DNA of 64,000 nt. Origin: Commensalibacter melissae (GTDB lineage: Bacteria > Pseudomonadota > Alphaproteobacteria > Acetobacterales > Acetobacteraceae). Each line of letters opens with the position of its first letter. Within the stretch, counting starts at the first letter, position 1. The notes beneath the pieces are model-generated. The model searched no databases. It was not told the origin of the DNA and saw only the letters and a list, made by a program, of their open reading frames with translations. Below are positions 51,808 to 60,434 of this stretch, one piece after another. Position numbers and translations under genes: made by a program. The stretch covers positions 488,501 through 552,500 of the forward strand of contig NZ_CP046393.1 in assembly GCF_009734185.1 (NCBI RefSeq), read 5' to 3'.

Positions 51808-52869
51808 ATGTCAAAACAGGGTTTTTGTGCGCAGTCATTATTAGAATGGTATGATCATAATCGGCGAGATCTTCCTTGGCGAGCAAAAAAAGATGAAAAA
51901 CCAAATCCTTATTATGTGCTGTTAAGTGAAATTATGCTTCAGCAAACACAAGTTGCAACGGTTATTCCATATTTTTACCGTTTTATAGAACATTTTCCAA
52001 CTATTAATATTCTGGCAAATGCAGATCGTGATATGGTCATGTCACTATGGACTGGACTGGGATATTATAGTCGAGCCAGGAATTTGCACCGTTGTGCTCA
52101 GGAAATTATGCGTAAAAATGGCGAAGTTCCTGATACGGTCAAGGAACTAAAGGCTTTATCGGGTGTTGGAAATTACACAGCGGCAGCGATAGCATCAATT
52201 GCCTATAATGTTCCTGTAGTGCCAATTGATGGTAATGTCGAACGTCTAACAGCACGTTTATTTACTATCGACGCAGAGTTACCAAAAGCAAAAAAATATC
52301 TTGATGAAAAAGCTGGTCATTTAAATGATGATCTTATAGCTAAACAAAGAGCCGGTGATTTTTCCCAAGCGTTATTTGATGTGGGAGCAACAATTTGCAA
52401 ACCAAAAAAACCTTCCTGTTTATCATGCCCTTTGTCTAGACAATGTTTGGGATATAAAAAGGGAATAGCTGAAACATTGCCAAGAAAGGTTGTAAAATCT
52501 TCAAGACCTGTAAGATATGGAATTGCTTTTTTTATCCAGGATCGGGAAGGCAGGATTTTATTTAGGAAACGTCCAGTAAAGGGGTTGCTGGGTGGAACCT
52601 TGGAATTGCCAGGCACTCAATGGGATTTGAAGCCAATATCACTGGATAATGCAAAAGAAAGCGTTGGGGTGAAAGGATTATTTGAGGACAAAGGTTGCAT
52701 TAAACATGTTTTTACACATTTTGTGCTTAAATTAAGGCTTTATAAAAGAATAGAAAAAATTGATTTATCGTTTAGAGATCGAGATGAGTTATGGTATAGT
52801 TTCGATGACATACAATTTCTTCCATTTTCTTCATTGATGAAAAAACTTGTTCAACTGGGCTTTGATTGA
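51808..52869 (+). CDS. mutY: Adenine DNA glycosylase MutY
   Basis: Encodes 353 residues from ATG 51808; an upstream start at 51778 would run into the divergent dciA gene. The HhH-GPD domain shows the catalytic Glu in SEIMLQQTQVATV and the catalytic Asp in VPIDGNVERL. The 4Fe-4S motif C-x6-C-x2-C-x5-C is present (CKPKKPSCLSCPLSRQC). A C-terminal NUDIX-like domain (about 225-350) recognises 8-oxoG. It removes A opposite 8-oxoG. Complete by motif. Confidence 0.95.
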   Translation: MSKQGFCAQSLLEWYDHNRRDLPWRAKKDEKPNPYYVLLSEIMLQQTQVATVIPYFYRFIEHFPTINILANADRDMVMSLWTGLGYYSRARNLHRCAQEIMRKNGEVPDTVKELKALSGVGNYTAAAIASIAYNVPVVPIDGNVERLTARLFTIDAELPKAKKYLDEKAGHLNDDLIAKQRAGDFSQALFDVGATICKPKKPSCLSCPLSRQCLGYKKGIAETLPRKVVKSSRPVRYGIAFFIQDREGRILFRKRPVKGLLGGTLELPGTQWDLKPISLDNAKESVGVKGLFEDKGCIKHVFTHFVLKLRLYKRIEKIDLSFRDRDELWYSFDDIQFLPFSSLMKKLVQLGFD

Positions 52870-52894
52870 TAGATAAATACAGGTGGTTTTAAAT

Positions 52895-53896
52895 ATGCAA
52901 ACTGTCGTAAGCCCGAAAAAAATTGGGATTTTATTGGTTAATCTTGGAACACCGGAAGCAGCGTCTTATGGCGCAATACGACGTTATTTATCAGAGTTTC
53001 TCTCAGATCGACGTGTTATAGAAATGAATCCTTTGATTTGGCAACCTATTTTACAGGGGATCATTCTAACAGTTCGGCCATTCCGGATTGTAAAACCTTA
53101 TCGAATGATTTGGAATAACCAAGAAAATAAAAGTCCATTAAGTGTGATTACAGAACGTCAAATTCAAAAATTGCAATCAAGGTTCAAGAACAAACCTGTA
53201 TTAATTGATTGGGCAATGTCATATGGAAAACCATCCATTGAGCAAAAAATCAGTCATTTCTTAAAAAAACAATTTTATCATTTATTTCTCTTGCCCTTAT
53301 ACCCGCAATATAGTGCGACAACCACGGCAAGTGTCAATGATAAGCTATTTAAAATTTTGCAGAAATATCGTAAACAACCTGCAATACGCACGATGTTTTC
53401 GTTTGCGGATTATCCGGTTTATATTCAAGCTTTATATAAACAAATTGAAACGACCTTAAACTCATTATCCGAACAACCTGAACGTATAATTTTATCTTTT
53501 CATGGTCTGCCGCAAACCTATGTCGATAGAGGGGACCCCTATGAACAGGAATGTCAAAAGACCGCCACGGCATTGCGAAAAATGATGAATAAAGATGAGC
53601 GGTATATGCCGTTGGTTTATCAGTCTCGTTTTGGGCCCGGCAAGTGGCTAGAACCTAATATCACTGATGTTATTAAAAAACTTGTCACGGAAGGTGTAAG
53701 AAATATAGCGGTTATGGCGCCTGGTTTTATAACAGATTGTCTTGAGACAATTGAAGAAATCGGTCATCAATATAAAGCTTTATTTTTAAAAGAAGGAGGT
53801 AAAAAATTCATTTATATTCCCTGTCTAAATGATGGGGAAATAGGAATTGATATGCTTGAGGGCTTGATTAATGAAGAATTGCGGGGGTGGATTTAA
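52895..53896 (+). CDS. hemH: Ferrochelatase
   Basis: Encodes 333 residues from ATG 52895 (caggtgg eight bases upstream; the GTG at 52883 is less likely). Family landmarks are GILLVNLGTPEAASYGAIRR at the start, the catalytic His in LSFHGLPQTYVDRGDPY and the Glu in PGFITDCLETIEEI. It inserts ferrous iron into protoporphyrin IX at the inner membrane. Lies 25 bp after mutY on the same strand. Confidence 0.95.
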   Translation: MQTVVSPKKIGILLVNLGTPEAASYGAIRRYLSEFLSDRRVIEMNPLIWQPILQGIILTVRPFRIVKPYRMIWNNQENKSPLSVITERQIQKLQSRFKNKPVLIDWAMSYGKPSIEQKISHFLKKQFYHLFLLPLYPQYSATTTASVNDKLFKILQKYRKQPAIRTMFSFADYPVYIQALYKQIETTLNSLSEQPERIILSFHGLPQTYVDRGDPYEQECQKTATALRKMMNKDERYMPLVYQSRFGPGKWLEPNITDVIKKLVTEGVRNIAVMAPGFITDCLETIEEIGHQYKALFLKEGGKKFIYIPCLNDGEIGIDMLEGLINEELRGWI

Positions 53897-53947
53897 ATAT
53901 CTGATTATTTTGATGAAATATTGAAATAAATGATTTTAGCTTAAGGA

Positions 53948-54361
53948 ATGAGAAAGATTATGCAAAATATATATAGAATACGCAATAAATTTTATTATTT
54001 GTTTATTATAGGTTTCAGTTTTATTTTACCATCAACAAGTGTTTCGGCTTTGGTTGAGCATCAGAAAACCTCTATAAAAACTATTTCTTCAATTGTATCT
54101 CACCCTGACAAATCAGATAACGACAATCCTGTTATAGATTCAATTTTATTAACCGGAAATAAAAAAATAAGTTCTGAAAAATTATTACGTGTTATTCTAC
54201 TTCATCAAAGAAGTAATGTAAATGAAACAAAAATAATGCAATCAATGTTTAAAATTGCGAAAGAATATAAAAAAGCAAATATAAAAGTAACAATAACCCC
54301 AATTATTGGTAAGGTTATTAATAATCATACATCTATTCAATTTGATATTCACGAAAAATAA
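53948..54361 (+). CDS. Secreted single POTRA-domain protein
   Basis: Encodes 137 residues (ATG 53960 is an alternative start). A hydrophobic signal (about 18-36, ending SVSA) precedes a linker and one POTRA-like domain (about 62-137): VIDSILLTGNKKISSEKLL followed by two helices and the strands VTITPIIGKVI and IQFDIHEK, matching the strand-helix-helix-strand-strand POTRA order seen in BamA, TamA and TpsB proteins. No barrel follows, so it is either a free POTRA protein or a fragment of an outer-membrane assembly factor. The frame is clean, which favours a real short protein. Confidence 0.55.
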   Translation: MRKIMQNIYRIRNKFYYLFIIGFSFILPSTSVSALVEHQKTSIKTISSIVSHPDKSDNDNPVIDSILLTGNKKISSEKLLRVILLHQRSNVNETKIMQSMFKIAKEYKKANIKVTITPIIGKVINNHTSIQFDIHEK

Positions 54362-54363
54362 TA

Positions 54364-54513
54364 TTAAAATTGATTGAATTCATTTGTATCTTGGGAAATT
54401 CGTTCTTCAATTGTTTTTTTGGTTTTTAATGTGGAGCCGATAATTTTCAATATAAATAAAATCAACAGGCCAATGATAATGTCAATAATAATCATAGTGC
54501 CAAAAATACCCAT
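54364..54513 (-). CDS. Small membrane protein (49 residues)
   Basis: On the minus strand, an ATG at 54513 with a strong Shine-Dalgarno (aaagggggaag) four bases upstream opens a 49-codon frame ending at TAA 54364. The product has one hydrophobic helix (about 3-25, IFGTMIIIDIIIGLLILFIL) and a charged tail (KTKKTIEERISQDTNEF). Its stop lies 3 bp from the stop of the POTRA gene and it diverges from the SMR gene. No family recognised; the ribosome binding site makes it credible. Confidence 0.6.
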   Translation of the reverse strand: MGIFGTMIIIDIIIGLLILFILKIIGSTLKTKKTIEERISQDTNEFNQF

Positions 54514-54569
54514 AATCTTCCCCCTTTAAAAATTCTAATTTATTATATGTTGAAATGGTTTGATTGTTA

Positions 54570-54893
54570 ATGCCTTATTTATATTTAACAATGGCTATCT
54601 GTATTGAAATTATTGCGACAAGCAGTTTAAAAGCATCAAATGGTTTTACAAATTTGGGATTTACGATTGTTTCCCTGATAGGATATGCCATATCATTTTA
54701 TTCATTATCGATCGCATTAAGGATCATTCCTGTTGGAATAGCCTATGCAATTTGGTCTGGGGTGGGAACAGTAGGAATTTGCATGATTGGATGGGTGATT
54801 TACCAACAAAAATTAACTATGACTTCAATTATGGGAATATTATTTATAATTATAGGAGTTTTGATTATTAATTTAGGACAAAATTCTCATTAG
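54570..54893 (+). CDS. Small multidrug resistance (SMR) family transporter
   Basis: Encodes 107 residues from ATG 54570 with four TM helices. The essential Glu in TM1 is E13 in MAICIEIIATSSLKAS, equivalent to EmrE E14, and the GIAYAIWSGVG motif of TM3 is intact. It exports cationic drugs or guanidinium-like compounds by proton antiport; the AYAIWSGVG form is typical of EmrE/QacE types rather than SugE/Gdx. Single gene. No guanidine riboswitch was noticed upstream. Confidence 0.9.
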   Translation: MPYLYLTMAICIEIIATSSLKASNGFTNLGFTIVSLIGYAISFYSLSIALRIIPVGIAYAIWSGVGTVGICMIGWVIYQQKLTMTSIMGILFIIIGVLIINLGQNSH

Positions 54894-54952
54894 GAATTAA
54901 TTGGAAGCGTTGATTCCATTTAATGATTATAGAATAAACGCCCCAATTTATT

Positions 54953-55948
54953 TTATCGGCTTGGTGGAGCCATAAAAGAAGGTTCTATATTTTTCTTAAT
55001 ATGTTTGGCAAGAATTTCATCAAGTTCTTTATAGTCCTCTTTTGTCAATTGCCAGCCTAAAGCATCTTGAACACCATTTATCTGTTGGGGTTTTCTAGCT
55101 CCCCAAAGTGCAATATTGCCTTTATAACGATCAATGACCCAGCGAACAGCCAAGGCTAGCAAACTTTTATTGTAGTTTTTTTGTGCATATTCTTCCAAAT
55201 CTCTAGTCGCTGCCAAATAATGTTCGAAAAGGGGTGGTTGAAATTTAGGATCAGATTTTCTCAAATCATCCCCCGTGAATTTAGTGTCTTTGTTCATTTT
55301 TCCACTTAACAAGCCACGGCAAATTGAACCGTAACAAAGGGTGGCTAATTTATGTTTTTCTGCGCAAGGAAGAATATCATTCTCGATACTTCTTTCGAAC
55401 ATGTTATATGGAGGTTGAATAGCGGCCAAATCGGCATATTGGCTGAATTCTTCAATTTGTTTGGTTGAAAAATTGCTGACACCGATTGCTTTGATCTTGC
55501 CCTCTTTTCTCAATTTTTCCATAGCCTGTGCCGTTTCCTTAATTGGGGTTTTATCATCTGGCCAATGAATTTGATAAAGGTCTATATAATCTGTATTCAG
55601 TCTGCGTAAAGAATCCTCAATTTCTTTTTGAATACGTTTTGGGCTGGAATCTCTAAACATTTTACCAGAATTATCCCAATTTAATCCGACTTTAGTGGCC
55701 AATACAATATTATCTCTTTTCCCTTTTAAGGCTTTACCTACAACTTCTTCTGCATGGCCAAAACCGTAAACTGGCGCTGTATCAATCATATTGATACCAT
55801 TGTCTAGTGCTGCATGAATGGTCTTGATAGCATTGTCGTCATCGGGTCCTCCCCATGATGATCCGCCGATTGCCCATGTTCCTAAAGCAATTCGAACGAT
55901 TGTTTTATCGATATTGTGGATTTTGATTGTGTCGTGTTGATTAGTCAT
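54953..55948 (-). CDS. Aldo/keto reductase
   Basis: Encodes 331 residues. Catalytic residues lie in NMIDTAPVYGFGHAEEVVG (Asp and Tyr), LATKVGLNW (Lys) and LYQIHWPDD (His); IGVSNFSTKQI is also typical. The C-terminal cofactor segment is IALWGARKPQQINGV, resembling AKRs of the YajO/IolS type. It reduces a carbonyl with NADPH, substrate unknown. Not similar in detail to the AKR at 21693. It lies alone between the SMR gene and the AI-2E family gene. Confidence 0.88.
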   Translation of the reverse strand: MTNQHDTIKIHNIDKTIVRIALGTWAIGGSSWGGPDDDNAIKTIHAALDNGINMIDTAPVYGFGHAEEVVGKALKGKRDNIVLATKVGLNWDNSGKMFRDSSPKRIQKEIEDSLRRLNTDYIDLYQIHWPDDKTPIKETAQAMEKLRKEGKIKAIGVSNFSTKQIEEFSQYADLAAIQPPYNMFERSIENDILPCAEKHKLATLCYGSICRGLLSGKMNKDTKFTGDDLRKSDPKFQPPLFEHYLAATRDLEEYAQKNYNKSLLALAVRWVIDRYKGNIALWGARKPQQINGVQDALGWQLTKEDYKELDEILAKHIKKNIEPSFMAPPSR

Positions 55949-56145
55949 GATCCCTCCTTATAAGACTTAAATATTTATATCAATAATAAGTTTATCATGA
56001 TTTATATTTTGCGCGTAATTATTATTTAAATATTAGTAGTAAAGATATTAATATTTAATTTTTCATTAATTCATATAAATGAATATTTAGTAATAATAGT
56101 AGTAAATAAAATTTTTATTTATGTTTCTACAGTTTTATTGCTGAA

Positions 56146-57228
56146 TCATTCAATGGGGGGCAGTTCTTCATCTGATTTCAGTTTCGGAGTACTGGCATCC
56201 ATAATGGCTAGTATTGCAGCTGTCAGAGGTGAAGCAAGGATCAGTCCTGGCATGCCTAAAATTGTACCAAAAACAGTTTGAGATAAGATAGTGATAGCAG
56301 GAGGCATTTTTACAGTATGTTTTTGAATAAGAGGTGATAAGACATTTCCTTCTAAAAACTGGATGATACAATATAAGATTATGACTAATATACCTTCTTT
56401 ATTCCCTTGAGAAAAACCAATTAAAACAGCAGGAACAGCCCCTATGATTGCTCCAATATAAGGGATAAAATTCGCCATGCCGGCAACAAAACCCAATGCA
56501 AGGGCCAGGGGTACCCCAATAATGCTTAAACCAATGAAAGAGCAAATCCCGACGACTAGCATATCCAGAGATTGTCCAGCTGTCCAGGACCATAAGGCAT
56601 GTCCGCCAACCATTAATAACTTACGGATTTTTGGACGTTGACGACCTGGGAAAAGACGGAGTAGGCCATTACCGTATAAATTTGGTGAGGCAGCAAAATA
56701 TAAACCCGCTATGAATACAACAAATATGGTGCCAAGAACCCCAAATACAGATGTAATGAAACCGGTCATTGAACCTGCAATTCTAGAGCCAAGGGTAAAA
56801 TGAGCATTACTATTATTAGAACCCCCGCCAATAGAATTGGGAAGATAATTCATAATCATGTCTCCCAAGGGATTATTATGCAAACGATCCCTGAAAGTCC
56901 CGACTTGAGTTCCAAGAGCATGTTTTAATTTGATAATTTGTTCATTAATCTGCGGTCCGCTGGTTAGGATGACTGCACTAATAATGCCAACAATTAAAAT
57001 TAAAACTATGGTCAGAGCTAGCCAGTGGGCAAGATGTGTATGTTTGCGAACGATCGTTGCAAGTCCCTTCAGAATTATGGCGGTTAGTGTTGCCGCAAAA
57101 ATAATCATCATCAAATCGCCAATAAGCCAGATTGCTATAACCCCTACGGTTAGCAAGATGACAATTTGAAGAAGAGAATAGAGCTGTTCCTGTTGGGTTG
57201 GTTGTTCTGAATTAGAATTAGGAGACAT
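56146..57228 (-). CDS. AI-2E family transporter
   Basis: Encodes 360 residues with a Gln/Ser-rich N-terminus, two to three TM helices (about 17-90), a periplasmic-type loop (about 95-150), and a further set of helices (about 155-340) including FVAGMANFIPYIGAIIGAVP and LEGNVLSPLIQKHTVKMPP, the two signature segments of the family (PerM/YdiK/TqsA). The family is named for autoinducer-2 export but includes other permeases; the true substrate is open. It ends with a short acidic tail. Confidence 0.88.
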   Translation of the reverse strand: MSPNSNSEQPTQQEQLYSLLQIVILLTVGVIAIWLIGDLMMIIFAATLTAIILKGLATIVRKHTHLAHWLALTIVLILIVGIISAVILTSGPQINEQIIKLKHALGTQVGTFRDRLHNNPLGDMIMNYLPNSIGGGSNNSNAHFTLGSRIAGSMTGFITSVFGVLGTIFVVFIAGLYFAASPNLYGNGLLRLFPGRQRPKIRKLLMVGGHALWSWTAGQSLDMLVVGICSFIGLSIIGVPLALALGFVAGMANFIPYIGAIIGAVPAVLIGFSQGNKEGILVIILYCIIQFLEGNVLSPLIQKHTVKMPPAITILSQTVFGTILGMPGLILASPLTAAILAIMDASTPKLKSDEELPPIE

Positions 57229-57318
57229 TTTATTATATATTAATAATATTATGAATATGATCCATCATGCGATGATTGTTGTGATAATTCAATAGTTAAA
57301 TAATATCATGTTGAGTTT

Positions 57319-58128
57319 TTAGAAAGAATTTTCACGCATGTTTTGTTCATAATGGCTGACTGTCTCTTCCACTGATCCGTCAGCGTATATTTCTCCAGCC
57401 TTTAGCCATATTACACGGGTACACCATTGCCTGATGATTGGCATGGAATGTGTTGTTAAAACAACAATTTCTGCCTTATTGATTATATTTTCCAATCGTT
57501 GTCTTGCCTTACCCTGAAAATTGTTATCTCCAGCCATGAACCATTCATCCATTAGCAAAATATCTGGGGTTACAGATGTTGCCAGACCAAAGCTTAATCG
57601 CATCATCATACCTGCAGAATATGTCTTGATTGGCAAATCAAGAAATTCATGCAATTGTGCGAATTCCTCAACATCTTTTTCCAGGGCTTTGATCTGCTCA
57701 TTATTGTATTTAAGACGTTTACCCCTTAAATAAATATTTTCTCTACCAGAGAGAATACGGTTCATGCCTGCATTTGTATCCAATAAAGATTCTATTATAC
57801 CGTTAGTAATGATTTTTCCAGAATTGGGTTCGTATATTCCAGTGATTGCACGAAGCAGGGTTGATTTTCCTGCCCCGTTGTGGCCGATCAATCCAACACG
57901 CTCTCCCGCTTTTATTGATAGATTGATATTTCGCAATGCTTGAACTGTTATACGGTTAGTATTGTCAACCAGAATATCAGCACCTGTTTTCTGGTTTAAG
58001 GATTGTTGTTTAGAGATGAACTTTCCTGCTTTAGCAAATAATGTTTTTTTTAAGGAACGATGATTGCTATGATAAAGAGGGAATTGTAATGAAAGTTCCT
58101 CTAATTTTATAAAACTTGATTGAGTCAT
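57319..58128 (-). CDS. ABC polysaccharide exporter, ATP-binding subunit (KpsT/Wzt type)
   Basis: Encodes 269 residues. Walker A is GLIGHNGAGKST (about 77-88), the signature is YSAGMMMRLSFG (about 167-178), and Walker B is DILLMDEWFMAGD. The AGERVGLIGHNGAGKSTLLR form and the GIYEPNSGKI segment are typical of ABC-2 exporters of capsule, O-antigen or polyol phosphate. No carbohydrate-binding C-terminal extension is present. It pairs with the permease at 59295, with a glycosyltransferase-like gene between them, all on the minus strand. Confidence 0.9.
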   Translation of the reverse strand: MTQSSFIKLEELSLQFPLYHSNHRSLKKTLFAKAGKFISKQQSLNQKTGADILVDNTNRITVQALRNINLSIKAGERVGLIGHNGAGKSTLLRAITGIYEPNSGKIITNGIIESLLDTNAGMNRILSGRENIYLRGKRLKYNNEQIKALEKDVEEFAQLHEFLDLPIKTYSAGMMMRLSFGLATSVTPDILLMDEWFMAGDNNFQGKARQRLENIINKAEIVVLTTHSMPIIRQWCTRVIWLKAGEIYADGSVEETVSHYEQNMRENSF

Positions 58129-58138
58129 TGATTGGATT

Positions 58139-59251
58139 TTATAACGCTCTTATATTACGAACAGTTTTTTTTAAAAATTCTATATTGATATTATCTTTTA
58201 GCATGTCAATAAAGCAGTAGTTGATATTGTTTGTGGAGGCTATTAAAAAAGGCCAGCATGATATGCTGGATTTATTTTTGTTAAAAGAAGTCAATTCCAA
58301 TAAGGTTGTGTCTTTTTGACAGAAATATAGATTAATCAGTTCAGGACAATGTGGGGCTATGATAAATTCAGCCTGTGAAAAAAGTGCGATTTGTGATTCC
58401 CAATCCATATTCTCTAAATGGATAATGGGTAAATTCAATTCATTACAAGTCTGGGTCAAGATTGATTGAAAATGATCAGAAAAACAGGATTGATTTTTCT
58501 GGTTCGTTGCAATCAAGAAATTTGTGGGAAGGTCATTTTTATATTGGGAATTTTTGTTAATGAAATTGAAGATTCTTCTAGTGTCATGAAAATTGAAATA
58601 ATCGTAAGGATAATGACTGTTTGGATGGAATAATGCTAGTTTTTTCGCTTTATATATACCGTCCTTCAAAAATATTGTACGAGAGTTTAGCTTAGCTTTT
58701 TCTAATGTGTTATCATATAATTCACGAGATATTGAATTACCAATGAATATATTATTGTTTCTATATTCAGGAATGGCAATTTTCATTGTTGTAGGTGTAT
58801 ATAAATTTGCTAGATAAGATTTTGACAGACAATATCCCATCCAGTGGTCGTATTGCATCCATTTGGGATCAAAAGCGAGAAAAATTTCTTCTAATAATTG
58901 TGCATCATTCAAATCAATCTTTATTTGATCTAAAGACTGATTTTTACAAAAATGAAGAGTTTCATCAATTAATTGTAAATCATTTGTTATAACTACACCA
59001 TCGAATCCCTCTTGAATAATAAAATAAGCATTTTCAAGAATTGATAAAAAAAGATTTCCTTCAGGGATATAGGTTAGAATATCATTTAAATTGTTATTGT
59101 GCGGATCAATCTCAAATCCTAAATCATTTAAATTTTGCCTTTCGTAAGCCGGGATCAAGGGATGACGCAAACGTTTTGAATGATTAACTGAGCTTTTCAA
59201 TACGCCAGGCGGGCGAAAAGTAAAAATAGAACAATTTTCCTTAATATTCAT
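58139..59251 (-). CDS. GT61-like glycosyltransferase (capsule/surface polysaccharide)
   Basis: Encodes 370 residues. The C-terminal half contains LFSQAEFIIAPHCPELINLY followed by FCQKDTTLLELTSF, matching the pattern of DUF563/GT61 proteins (FI-x-APHGA-x-L-x-N-L-x-F...-x-x-VIEL), although the usual HGAG is HCPE here. A segment GVVITNDLQLIDETLHFC and an upstream beta/alpha pattern also fit. It ends 10 bp before the ATP-binding gene. The changed HGA motif makes activity or exact family less certain. Confidence 0.6.
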   Translation of the reverse strand: MNIKENCSIFTFRPPGVLKSSVNHSKRLRHPLIPAYERQNLNDLGFEIDPHNNNLNDILTYIPEGNLFLSILENAYFIIQEGFDGVVITNDLQLIDETLHFCKNQSLDQIKIDLNDAQLLEEIFLAFDPKWMQYDHWMGYCLSKSYLANLYTPTTMKIAIPEYRNNNIFIGNSISRELYDNTLEKAKLNSRTIFLKDGIYKAKKLALFHPNSHYPYDYFNFHDTRRIFNFINKNSQYKNDLPTNFLIATNQKNQSCFSDHFQSILTQTCNELNLPIIHLENMDWESQIALFSQAEFIIAPHCPELINLYFCQKDTTLLELTSFNKNKSSISCWPFLIASTNNINYCFIDMLKDNINIEFLKKTVRNIRAL

Positions 59252-59294
59252 AGTTCAATCGCTTTGTATATCTTATAAATAAATAGTTTAAATT

Positions 59295-60122
59295 TTATAT
59301 CCAAAAAGCCAGCCTTGTTCTCGACCGTATAAACATTATCCAAGCAAGTCCCCATAATACCAAACTATAAGCTAAAGCACTTAGATAAACAGAAATGGTA
59401 GGGATTTCTCCCAGAATAGGTCCCTTAATAATCTGCATCGTGCTGTATATTGGATTAAGCAAAAGCAATGATTGAAAATTATGAATCTGAGATGGCATCC
59501 ACATGATCGGGGTAATATAATATACGATTTGTATCAGACTGTTGATTATTTGTGGAATGTCCCGAAAACGTGCACAAATACTTCCCAGCAAAATATTGAT
59601 GGCGAGACTATTGATAATCCAAATAATAAATCCTGGTATGGATAATAAAATAATCGTTCCAGGCCATTTATGATAATAAATAAATACAAGAAAAGGAGTA
59701 ATGCAGTTTAAAAAGGTAATCAGGAAATTTCTGATAACGGTACGGATTGCTTGCAAGAAGAAGGGAAGCTTTAATGAGTGGATGAAAGTATCTGTTTGTA
59801 GAAAACATTGACATGCATCAACAATCATATTGGCAATACCATTTTGCCAAAAAATTAGGGAAAAAGAAAGATAAGGTAGGTAGGTTTCTGTATGGATTTT
59901 AAATAGGGAACCGTAAATGAGACCAATTGCCAACATCATCGTCGCTGATGAGAATGTCATCCATATAGGCCCTAAAAAAGAACCCTTATAACGTAATTTG
60001 ATATCTAGCCATGCCATTGAATAAGCCAGTTTCCACAATTTTAAACTTTCTTTGATATCGATCCAACATTGTAAATGTCGATAATAAAAATTCTGATTAC
60101 TGGTTCGTATTTGCGTGGACAT
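59295..60122 (-). CDS. ABC polysaccharide exporter, permease subunit (KpsM/Wzm type)
   Basis: Encodes 275 residues with six TM segments. LAYSMAWLDIKLRYKGSFLG (about 32-51) followed by PIWMT is the amphipathic start typical of ABC-2 permeases of the KpsM/Wzm/TagG group. Near the C-terminus PIMWMPSQIHNFQSLLLLNP precedes the last TM pair. It forms the channel for the ATP-binding subunit at 57319. First gene of the three-gene minus-strand unit; a 270-bp AT-rich gap precedes it. Confidence 0.88.
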   Translation of the reverse strand: MSTQIRTSNQNFYYRHLQCWIDIKESLKLWKLAYSMAWLDIKLRYKGSFLGPIWMTFSSATMMLAIGLIYGSLFKIHTETYLPYLSFSLIFWQNGIANMIVDACQCFLQTDTFIHSLKLPFFLQAIRTVIRNFLITFLNCITPFLVFIYYHKWPGTIILLSIPGFIIWIINSLAINILLGSICARFRDIPQIINSLIQIVYYITPIMWMPSQIHNFQSLLLLNPIYSTMQIIKGPILGEIPTISVYLSALAYSLVLWGLAWIMFIRSRTRLAFWI

Positions 60123-60434
60123 TTTAAAGATTAGACATCAATTCTTGTTGAAATAAAATATTTAGTCATGGTTTATCACAAAGAATAAAATATACACAAA
60201 TTATTCTTCAAAAAATGACGGGGATTTTTTTATTCTTATACTTTTAATAATAAGTTTTCTTACTCTATTGTAAAGAAATGCTTTATAATGTACACCTTAG
60301 ATAGAATTCTTAAAGTGTTTATCTGATTCGTGCAAGTCTTTGCAATCCGAACAGCTTCGTAAGATAACACTGAAAAAAAATGGATTTATTTGGAAATAAA
60401 TTCTTTATGGAATGTAGATAAGGGTAAAGGTATA

